Assembly: GCF_900289045.1 (NCBI RefSeq)
Contig: NZ_LT985188.1
Location: 1-64,000 of the forward strand
Direction: 5' to 3'
DNA length: 64,000 nt
DNA from: Micropruina glycogenica
Lineage (GTDB): Bacteria > Actinomycetota > Actinomycetes > Propionibacteriales > Propionibacteriaceae
Shown here piece after piece: positions 54,948 to 64,000 of the stretch (position 1 is the first letter of the stretch; each line of letters starts with the position of its first letter). The translations under genes and the position numbers were made by a program. Under the pieces are notes generated by a model. That model did no database searches, was not told the DNA's origin, and saw only the letters and a list, made by a program, of their open reading frames with translations.

Positions 54948-56423
54948 TCAGTACGCGCCTCTGGAAGCGAGGACGGCACCGGCAGTGCGCATCATGATCG
55001 ACACGTCTTGCATGACCGACCAGTTGTCGACGTAGTACACGTCGAGCCGGACGGTTTCGTCCCACGAAAGGTCCGAGCGGCCGGACACCTGCCACAGGCC
55101 GGTCAGGCCGGGGCGAACGTCGAGCCGGCGGACGGCGTCGCGGTCGTACTGAGCCACCTCACGGGGCAGCGCCGGACGCGGGCCGACCAGGCTCATGTCG
55201 CCACGGAGAACGTTCCAGAACTGCGGCACCTCGTCGATCGAGAACCGGCGAATGAACTGGCCCACACGGGTGATGCGCGGGTCGCGCGCCATCTTGAACA
55301 GCACGCCGTTGCCCTCGTTCTGCGACTCAAGTTCGGCCTTGCGGGCCTCGGCGTCGACGACCATCGAACGGATCTTGAAGCACTCGAACTCTTCGCCGCG
55401 GCGGCCGACCCGAACCTGCTTGAAGAAGATCGGGCCATGATCTTCGAGCTTGATCGCGATGGCGACCGCGAGCAGGATCGGCGAAGCGGCGAGCAGGAAC
55501 AACGACGACCCCACGATGTCGAACAGCCGCTTGATCCAGCGTGAAGCCTCCATGGCCTGAGGCCGGTCGACCTGCACCAGCGGCAGACCCGCCACCGGGC
55601 GAGCGGTGAGTCGCTCAGAGCTGATGTCGGTCAGGGCGGGCACGACCATCATCTGGGTGTCATGCTCTTCCAACTCCCACGCCATGCGCTTGAAGTGCTG
55701 GCTGTCGGGGAAGGAGCCCTCGGCGAAGATCACGGTGTGCACGTCGGAGTCGCGAACCAGGTCGACAACTTCGCACACCTTGCCCAGCACAGGCAGCCCG
55801 CACGCGGTCTCTTCGATGTCGGCCGGGGTCACCGCGCCGATGATCTGGTAGCCGAGCCACTTCTCGCGCCGCAGCACCTGGGCGACCTCGTCGATGTGGG
55901 CCGGCGATCCGGCGACCAGCACGGGCGATTGGAACAGGCCCTGGGTGCGGAGCCGTTTCATCATGCGCCGACGGCCGAGGCGCAGCACGAGGAGTGCCGG
56001 AACCGCGATGACGAACAGCAAGACGAAGTAGCCGCGCGACAGGTCGTACTTGCTCAAGAAGCAAGCGACACCGAGAGCGCCGGCGGTTATGCCCGATGCC
56101 AGCGTGATCCGCTGGTACTCGACCATGCCGGTCTGCAGGTGCGGCAGCGAATAGCCGCCGGCAACGGCAATCACGACGATCCACAGTGCCGGAATGGCGT
56201 GGGCCAGCCACGACGGCACGTCGGGGTGAGCATCCATGAACAAACTGTCCAGTCCGAAGCGCCCCATGTAGGCAGCCAGCGCAGCAACGATCAGAACGGC
56301 GGAGTCGCCCAGAGCCAGCAGGGTCTGCCGCAGCACCTTGCTGCGTTGAGCCCTACGAAGAAAAGAGGTGGAGAGCGCCGGCTGAGTCGCGGCAGCGCGC
56401 AGCCGGACGTCTAGCGTGGTCAT
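54948..56423 (-). CDS. Polyprenyl glycosylphosphotransferase (priming sugar transferase)
   Basis: A 491-aa membrane enzyme that moves a sugar-1-phosphate onto undecaprenyl phosphate to begin an exopolysaccharide or cell-wall glycan. It has about five membrane helices (residues 30-145), a CoA-binding-like domain (about 160-270), a further helix (DIVGSSLFLLAASPILLAVA, near 290-310), and the catalytic domain with FKIRSMVVDAEARK, DEVPQFWNVLRGDMSLVGPR and RPGLTGLWQVSGRS. A ribosome site of seven G lies before the ATG at 56423. It lies near the rhamnose genes but 3-5 kb away with other genes between. Confidence 0.92.
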   Translation of the reverse strand: MTTLDVRLRAAATQPALSTSFLRRAQRSKVLRQTLLALGDSAVLIVAALAAYMGRFGLDSLFMDAHPDVPSWLAHAIPALWIVVIAVAGGYSLPHLQTGMVEYQRITLASGITAGALGVACFLSKYDLSRGYFVLLFVIAVPALLVLRLGRRRMMKRLRTQGLFQSPVLVAGSPAHIDEVAQVLRREKWLGYQIIGAVTPADIEETACGLPVLGKVCEVVDLVRDSDVHTVIFAEGSFPDSQHFKRMAWELEEHDTQMMVVPALTDISSERLTARPVAGLPLVQVDRPQAMEASRWIKRLFDIVGSSLFLLAASPILLAVAIAIKLEDHGPIFFKQVRVGRRGEEFECFKIRSMVVDAEARKAELESQNEGNGVLFKMARDPRITRVGQFIRRFSIDEVPQFWNVLRGDMSLVGPRPALPREVAQYDRDAVRRLDVRPGLTGLWQVSGRSDLSWDETVRLDVYYVDNWSVMQDVSIMMRTAGAVLASRGAY

Positions 56424-56687
56424 GAAATGGTTCCCCCCCGGAAACTTTCGCGAGATCCCCCGAACTCGCGCGTGAGTACCCCCCGGAACTCACGATGCAG
56501 ATTCTTGCACAGGCGAGGAACAGAGGCAACGTGGGTCCAGATCGGTCGTCGGCGTGTCGCTACGTAGAACTGCGTAGTCCGAGAGGGTTGCCGAGTTGAC
56601 TACGCGACCTCGTATGGCCGGTCTATACGAAGCAGTCGGAAGAGGCGACGGGTCTACACGGTCAACGGTGCCGTCCGACGCCGGCCC
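56424..56687. promoter_or_regulatory. Long upstream region of the glycosylphosphotransferase gene
   Basis: A 264-base region without a gene, richer in A/T than its surroundings. GCGTAGTC (56572-56579) and GACTACGC (56598-56605) are inverted 8-base arms with an 18-base spacer; CGTAT (56611-56615) and ATACG (56625-56629) form a second, weaker dyad. Near the gene the phrase CCCCCCGGAACTC occurs twice. No family A-D repeats are present, so this looks like a true regulatory leader. No riboswitch class was recognised. Confidence 0.55.
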
Positions 56688-57989
56688 TCAGCGAATGGCC
56701 CGGGCCTCGAGGTAGTAGCGCTTGTCTTGCGCCTCGCCGAGCGAGAACGTCTTTCGCGGCAAGGCTCCGTCGGCCACGATCGAGTCGAAGAACGTGTCTT
56801 TCGCCACCTGTGGCAGCAGCACACCGATGTTGCCGGGCGCACGGCCCAAGTCGTCGGTCGCCTCGACTCCGTGGATGTAGTCAACAGACGCCGCACCGGC
56901 GGCGGTCAGCCCGTCGATGACGCGTTGCAGGGTGCCGGCGGCGATGCTGGCGCGCGGTTCGTCCAGTCGGTAGACGGCCGGTCCGTCGGCGTCCACGTAG
57001 CCGAACGCCTGATGTCCGGGCTGTTCGATCACGTCCAGCACCTCATCGGTACCGGCCGCCGCCACCCGTTCGAAGGAGCTGCACTGAGTGGCCAATGCGG
57101 CCTCGAAGGTTTCTCGGTCGGCGCCGAAGAGCACCCGGTGGATCGGTTCGAACTCCAGCCCCGGGTCATGGATGTTCTCCAACTCGACCAGGCAGTAGCG
57201 AGCAGGATGGCCCTCCCACTGGTCGTGCGGAATCGCGGACTTGATGTTTTCCCAGATGCTTTTGGCGGTGGCGAAGCTGTGATTCCCGTCACCCATGGCG
57301 AACAGCAGCGGGTTGGCGGGGTCGAGCCCGGCTCGCAGCGCAAGCAGGCCGTCGCTCACGGCCTCGAGGTCGGCCGTGGCATCGACCGCCCACCCCGTCA
57401 CCCTGCCGCCGCCCAGCATCAGCTCGGTGTCGTAGAGGCGGGTCAGGCGGGGGGTCGCTGCGGCCAACGGCTCGATGACCTGGCGTTGGGCGTCGCTGAT
57501 CAGCACCATGATGTGCGGCAACTCCAGGGCCGCGGCCTCGCGGATGCGCACCCGCGGTGGTAGCCGGTCGAGAATCGTGCCTTCCGTCGCTCGAATGAGC
57601 GTTCGCGCGTCGGGCTGCCACGAATACTGCTCCAGATCGAGAGCGACGATCAAACCCCACCGGACGACGCCGTGCCGGGTTTCGCGGCGCACCAACACCA
57701 TGGTCTGCGGGTGCTGGACGAACAGACCCTCGTCGACGTAGCGCGCCATCGCGTCGTTGATGGCGGCGATGCGCGCGTCGGGGTCGGGCCGTTCGAGGTA
57801 CACCTCGGGAAAGATCAGCCGCAGGGTCGACGGCGCGTCGCCCACGAGCTGCTCCACCTGCTGCCAGTAGTCGGGCTGGCTGGTGAACTGATCGCACGCC
57901 ACCACCGCCCACGACGCCAGGGCGGTGGTCGGAAGCAACACATCGGGCACCCGCACCCCGACATCGGCCAGTGCCTCATGGACGTCCAT
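56688..57989 (-). CDS. DUF1015 family protein
   Basis: A 433-aa cytoplasmic protein of the DUF1015 family, which has no known biochemical role. Recognisable parts are MDVHEALADVGVRVPDVLLP at the start, WAVVACDQFTSQPDYWQQVE, FAMGDGNHSFATAKSIWE (the most conserved block, with D-G-N-H) and the end KTFSLGEAQDKRYYLEARAI. The start at 57989 is preferred over 57995 or 58028 because TACCGT lies 7 bases before it on the minus strand and the family begins here. Confidence 0.88.
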   Translation of the reverse strand: MDVHEALADVGVRVPDVLLPTTALASWAVVACDQFTSQPDYWQQVEQLVGDAPSTLRLIFPEVYLERPDPDARIAAINDAMARYVDEGLFVQHPQTMVLVRRETRHGVVRWGLIVALDLEQYSWQPDARTLIRATEGTILDRLPPRVRIREAAALELPHIMVLISDAQRQVIEPLAAATPRLTRLYDTELMLGGGRVTGWAVDATADLEAVSDGLLALRAGLDPANPLLFAMGDGNHSFATAKSIWENIKSAIPHDQWEGHPARYCLVELENIHDPGLEFEPIHRVLFGADRETFEAALATQCSSFERVAAAGTDEVLDVIEQPGHQAFGYVDADGPAVYRLDEPRASIAAGTLQRVIDGLTAAGAASVDYIHGVEATDDLGRAPGNIGVLLPQVAKDTFFDSIVADGALPRKTFSLGEAQDKRYYLEARAIR

Positions 57990-58059
57990 GACCATCACGG
58001 TAGCGAAGCCGACGGCTGCCGAACGCACGGTCTCGCCCGCCCTGAGACCGGCCTGGGAG

Positions 58060-59091
58060 TCACGGCTGGTAGGTGCTCAACTGCCCCGAGTTGAGAGCGG
58101 CGGCCAGTTCCGCCATGCGCTTGTTGTTGGGTTTGACGTAGCTGGCGCCGTCCGCCGAGGTGCCAAAACCGGCCACCGGCACCTGAAACTGGTCGATGAC
58201 CTGGTCAGAGGTCAGTTGCAGCGTCTGCACCAAAGCGATGATCCGCTTGTTGGTCAACGAGTCGTCGAGCGTCACCGACTTCGACAACCGACCGATCACT
58301 GCCAACAACTTGGACGGGTCGGTGAGGGTTTTGCTACTGGCCAGCTTGTCTACGATCGCCTTGATCACCAACCGCTGCCGTTCGGCCCGGTCGAAGTCGC
58401 CGCGCGGCAGGTCGTACCGCTCACGAACGTACAAAAGCGCGGTCTGGCCGGTGAGCTTCAGGTCGCCGCGTGGAAAGACCACCCCGTCGTTCTCCGAGGC
58501 GTTCTCGTTGAACACCTGCACCCCGCCCAGGTCATCGATAAGGTTGAAGAAGCCCTCGAAGTCGGTGAGGGCGACGTGGTCGATGTGAATCTTCAGCAGG
58601 TTCTCGACGGTGCGCACGGCCAGCGGAGCACCCCCGAACGCATAGGCGGCGTTGATCTTGTTCGTGCCGTGCCCCGGAATCGGCACCCAGAGATCGCGTG
58701 GCAGTGAGATCAGGTACAGCCGGTCGCGGCTCGGGTCGGCGTGCACCAGCATCATCACGTCGGAACGGCCGCGATCGTCGCCGCGAGAGTCCGAACCCAA
58801 CAGCAGAAAGTTGAGCGGCTGGTCGTCCAAGTCGGTGGTGTTGGTCGTGGTGGACGCTTCGGGCGGCAGCAGGCCCGGCTCACGCTTCACGGCATTGAGT
58901 TGGCCGACCCCCCACACCACCACGGACGCGAAACCGACGACGAGTGCGGTGACCAGTACACCCAGCACGATCAGCCACCGCCGAAAAGCTCGCTTGGGCT
59001 GTGCGTTGCCCGGCGCCTCGTCGGTCAACAGGTCGTCCATGTGCAGGCCGGACGGCTCGTCTCCGGCCGGGCGTGCCTCATGATCGCTCAC
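58060..59091 (-). CDS. LytR-CpsA-Psr (LCP) family cell-wall glycopolymer ligase
   Basis: A 343-aa membrane-anchored protein with one helix (about residues 36-60) and an extracellular LCP domain. Family motifs are NFLLLGSDSRGDDRGRSDVMML (in two parts: the GSDSRG and the R-SD), LISLPRDLWVPIPG, NKINAAYAFGG and YVRERYDLPRGDFDRAERQR, with the conserved Arg/Asp residues that bind pyrophosphate-polyprenyl lipids. LCP enzymes transfer teichoic acids or arabinogalactan-like glycans to peptidoglycan. The GTG at 59091 is chosen because a GGGGAG-type ribosome site lies 7 bases before it. Confidence 0.92.
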   Translation of the reverse strand: MSDHEARPAGDEPSGLHMDDLLTDEAPGNAQPKRAFRRWLIVLGVLVTALVVGFASVVVWGVGQLNAVKREPGLLPPEASTTTNTTDLDDQPLNFLLLGSDSRGDDRGRSDVMMLVHADPSRDRLYLISLPRDLWVPIPGHGTNKINAAYAFGGAPLAVRTVENLLKIHIDHVALTDFEGFFNLIDDLGGVQVFNENASENDGVVFPRGDLKLTGQTALLYVRERYDLPRGDFDRAERQRLVIKAIVDKLASSKTLTDPSKLLAVIGRLSKSVTLDDSLTNKRIIALVQTLQLTSDQVIDQFQVPVAGFGTSADGASYVKPNNKRMAELAAALNSGQLSTYQP

Positions 59092-59201
59092 GACTGATCT
59101 CCCCCCACTGCGTGTGCGCTCAGCCATCCATAGTAGGCGGGCCGCGCGGTTCCGCGGGTCACCCCTGGGTGGGACTACGGGACCGAGGTGGTAGGGGTCA
59201 C

Positions 59202-62498
<3,297 letters not shown>

Positions 62499-62593
62499 CC
62501 GCCGCTGGTCTCACAGCCTGTCGAGACCGAGATCCCGGCGTGCGCGGGAATGACGAAAACCGTCCCGCCCGTCATCCCGGCGAAGGCCGGGAT
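62499..62593. repeat. Intergenic family C and D repeats
   Basis: GATCCCGGCGTGCGCGGGAATGACG at about 62531-62555 and GTCATCCCGGCGAAGGCCGGGATT at about 62571-62594 are family C copies; the CCTGTCGAGACC at 62517-62528 is a family D-like piece. They separate convergent rmlA and the toxin gene. Confidence 0.75.
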
Positions 62594-62971
62594 TTACGCC
62601 GCAACAGCGATGCCCAACTGCTTTGCCGCGTCCGCGAGCGCCGCGTCGAAGGTGGCCACCCTGGCAGATGTTTCCAGGACCGCGGCCAGCACGCAGCAAT
62701 CGGGCAACTTCAGCCGGGTGGATGCTCGCAGCCGTGCGAGTGCGAGCGATTGACCTGTCGGCACCGCCACCTGCTCGACGGCGAGCCGTTCGATGATCGC
62801 CAACGCCTCCTCCTCGCGTCCCAAGCGAGCCGGACCCACCAAGCACTCGGCGAGGGTGAACGGGTGGATGGCCAACTCCTCCTCCGTGTCGAGAATCTCG
62901 AACGCCTCCGAGCCATGGATATCGTCGTTCGCGAGATGGGCGATCAGCACGCTCGCGTCCAGCACGATCAT
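62594..62971 (-). CDS. PIN-domain toxin (VapC-like)
   Basis: A 125-aa PIN-domain ribonuclease. Acidic active-site residues appear as MIVLDASVLIAHL (Asp5), the Glu of LAECLVGPA, and LKLPDCCVLAA plus the late Asp in VATFDAALADAA. VapC toxins cleave tRNA or rRNA when free of antitoxin. Its ATG overlaps the antitoxin gene's stop by 4 bases (ATGA), the standard antitoxin-first arrangement. Confidence 0.88.
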   Translation of the reverse strand: MIVLDASVLIAHLANDDIHGSEAFEILDTEEELAIHPFTLAECLVGPARLGREEEALAIIERLAVEQVAVPTGQSLALARLRASTRLKLPDCCVLAAVLETSARVATFDAALADAAKQLGIAVAA

Positions 62972-63231
62972 TCCGCCCAGTCCTGCCGCAGATCGTCCAG
63001 ATAGTCTCTGGGATAAGCAGAGCGAAGGCTTCCCCGGGTTTCGTTCAACACCAAACGTCGGGCAGCTGCACGCTCCGCGCGGGAGGCCCGGACAGCTTCA
63101 GCGCCGGCAGTCAGCAGGCGGGTGATCTGCTCGGCGCGAGGGACGTCCGGCCACTCCAGCTCGGCGACTTTGAGGGCCGCCGCGACGGGCGGCGTCTGAG
63201 TGACCTGAATGCGCCCGAGGTTGGTCGGCAT
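62968..63231 (-). CDS. Probable antitoxin of PIN-domain toxin
   Basis: An 87-aa protein from the ATG at 63231. It has a short N-terminal strand (GRIQVTQTPPVAAAL) and a helix (AEQITRLLTAGAEAVRASRAERAAARRL), with an acidic C-terminus DYLDDLRQDWAE that could bind the toxin. The family is not firmly recognised; the ribbon-helix-helix fold is likely but unproven. Gene order, overlap with the toxin and the upstream palindrome support the role. Confidence 0.75.
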   Translation of the reverse strand: MPTNLGRIQVTQTPPVAAALKVAELEWPDVPRAEQITRLLTAGAEAVRASRAERAAARRLVLNETRGSLRSAYPRDYLDDLRQDWAE

Positions 63232-63237
63232 GGGGTG

Positions 63238-63267
63238 AGTGTACCACCGGACACTTCGGTGGTACAC
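63238..63267. promoter_or_regulatory. Toxin-antitoxin promoter with operator palindrome
   Basis: GTGTACCACCG (63239-63249) and CGGTGGTACAC (63257-63267) form a perfect 11-base-arm palindrome with a 7-base spacer. On the minus strand TACACT (63238-63243) is a -10 box 6 bases before the antitoxin ATG. The left arm overlaps this box, so an antitoxin-toxin complex bound here would repress its own transcription. Confidence 0.8.
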
Positions 63268-63345
63268 CCGCTGGATTGCGACCAGGAGATTCCGGCATTC
63301 GCCGGAATGACCCGACCCGTCATTCCGGCGAACGCCGGGATCTCG
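63268..63345. repeat. Intergenic family C palindromes
   Basis: GAGATTCCGGCATTCGCCGG at about 63287-63306 followed by AATGACC, and GTCATTCCGGCGAACGCCGG at 63318-63337, are two family C copies in a short gap between the antitoxin promoter and the symporter stop. Confidence 0.8.
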
Positions 63346-64000
63346 TCAGCGGGCCTGCTCTCCGACGCCCTGGTCGGTGGTCAGCTGACCGCGCTCCCGC
63401 AAGTCAGCGACGATTCGCGCGTAGAAAGCCTCGTCGATGCGGTACTTGGCCCGGTAGATCAGATAACCGGCCACGATCAGGATCAACGGCAGCACCAGCA
63501 TCGCCATCCGCATCAGCAACAACCCGTTCGCGCTCACGTCGTCGGGTGTCGGCGCCGAGTTGATCCCCGACACGATCACCACCACGCTCACGATCTGCGT
63601 GGCCAGTGCGGCGCCGACCTTGTTGATGAACGGCTGCAACGCGAAGGTCACCGCGGCGTTACGGCGGCCGAGCTTCCAGTGCCCGTACTCGATGCAGTCG
63701 GTGATGAACACCAGCATCAGCAGCACCACGAACGCCTGTCCGACGAACAGCATCAGCCCGGCGATGCCGATCCAGATCATGTTCATCGGTGAGAAGAAGA
63801 ACAGCACGTAGCCGGCCACGATCGACCCGGTGGCGGCGGTGTACAGAGTGCGCCGGCTGAACCGTCGCCGGAACAGCGGAAAGATCAGAAAGCCGGTCAG
63901 CTGGGCGACGCCCAGCACGGCGCCGAACGGGGTGTACATGTTCTCGTCCCGGTAGGCGTACTTGAAGAAGTAGGTGCCGAACGACGTCGTGGTGACATAG
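63346..64000 (-). CDS. GPH-family sugar:cation symporter, C-terminal part
   Basis: The gene continues past the right edge; 218 codons are seen, including those at 63940-64000 (YVTTTSFGTYFFKYAYRDEN). Sequence and topology match the glycoside-pentoside-hexuronide (GPH/MFS) symporters: AVLGVAQLTGFLIFPLFRRR, FITDCIEYGHWKLGRRNAA (the hallmark block) and the helix pair ALATQIVSVVVIVSG. Cytoplasmic C-terminal tail RADLRERGQL-like. It takes up sugars with Na+ or H+; the substrate cannot be told. At least six helices are visible in this part. Confidence 0.88.
   Translation of the reverse strand, partial: YVTTTSFGTYFFKYAYRDENMYTPFGAVLGVAQLTGFLIFPLFRRRFSRRTLYTAATGSIVAGYVLFFFSPMNMIWIGIAGLMLFVGQAFVVLLMLVFITDCIEYGHWKLGRRNAAVTFALQPFINKVGAALATQIVSVVVIVSGINSAPTPDDVSANGLLLMRMAMLVLPLILIVAGYLIYRAKYRIDEAFYARIVADLRERGQLTTDQGVGEQAR

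Noticed and set aside
56424-56687. A riboswitch in the leader of the glycosylphosphotransferase gene
   Set aside because: Only two simple dyads are visible; no conserved riboswitch core could be recognised by eye.

Overview
This is a high-GC chromosomal segment from an actinobacterium. The evidence is the gene content: polyphosphate glucokinase, an actinobacterial SCO1664-family / histidine-phosphatase pair, paired ClpP proteases beside a ClgR/PopR-type regulator, a SigE-family sigma factor with a membrane partner, and an LCP cell-wall ligase. A succinate/propionate-type CoA-transferase and the overall style suggest Propionibacteriales (Propionibacteriaceae-like), but that placement is only an inference. 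No phage integrase, transposase or CRISPR array was found.

Layout. 0-9 kb: a hypothetical gene, the coupled histidine phosphatase / SCO1664 pair, a MoxR-like AAA+ ATPase with a VWA partner, then DUF1801, patatin and GyrI-like genes separated by dense intergenic repeats. 9.2-17.9 kb: two giant adjacent genes (1538 and 1345 aa) that I cannot assign to a family; they are the best candidate for an undescribed system. 18-24.4 kb: an ArsR/SRPBCC divergent pair around a perfect palindrome, a PopR-like regulator, two clpP genes, moaE-mobA, a methyltransferase, a SanA/YdcF-type protein and an aldo/keto reductase. 24.5-30.6 kb: a PGB-domain tyrosinase with a DUF2182 membrane protein, argS, and an ECF-type sigma factor with its membrane partner. 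30.7-39.4 kb: deoC with two aldehyde dehydrogenase genes (one truncated), ppgK, galE, PH-domain membrane proteins, a DUF1707 protein and tRNA-Gly(CCC). 39.4-42.1 kb: a frameshifted SRPBCC-YciI gene with its ArsR regulator, a membrane protein and a TetR regulator. 42.3-50 kb: HAD phosphatase and a beta-galactoside-type operon (solute-binding protein, two permeases, lacZ) under a divergent TetR regulator; both permease genes carry single-base frameshifts. 50-56.5 kb: CoA-transferase, S9 peptidase, hexose-6-phosphate mutarotase and a polyprenyl glycosylphosphotransferase. 56.7-64 kb: DUF1015, LCP ligase, dTDP-rhamnose genes (rmlCD fusion, rmlB, rmlA), a VapBC-type toxin-antitoxin pair and the end of a GPH-family sugar symporter.

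How the genes work together. The right end is a cell-envelope glycan region: rmlA, rmlB and rmlCD make dTDP-L-rhamnose, the glycosylphosphotransferase would prime an undecaprenyl-linked glycan, and the LCP protein would attach polymers to peptidoglycan. galE, ppgK, the mutarotase and the lacZ operon feed sugar into hexose metabolism. deoC plus aldehyde dehydrogenases suggests deoxyribose breakdown to acetaldehyde and acetate, and the CoA-transferase fits acetate/propionate/succinate CoA balance.

Two signals run across the whole window. First, many genes have a TAnnnT hexamer only 6-7 nt before the start codon and no Shine-Dalgarno sequence, the layout of leaderless actinobacterial transcripts. 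Second, several families of extragenic palindromes fill the gaps between genes, but none was seen between about 39.4 and 53.6 kb.
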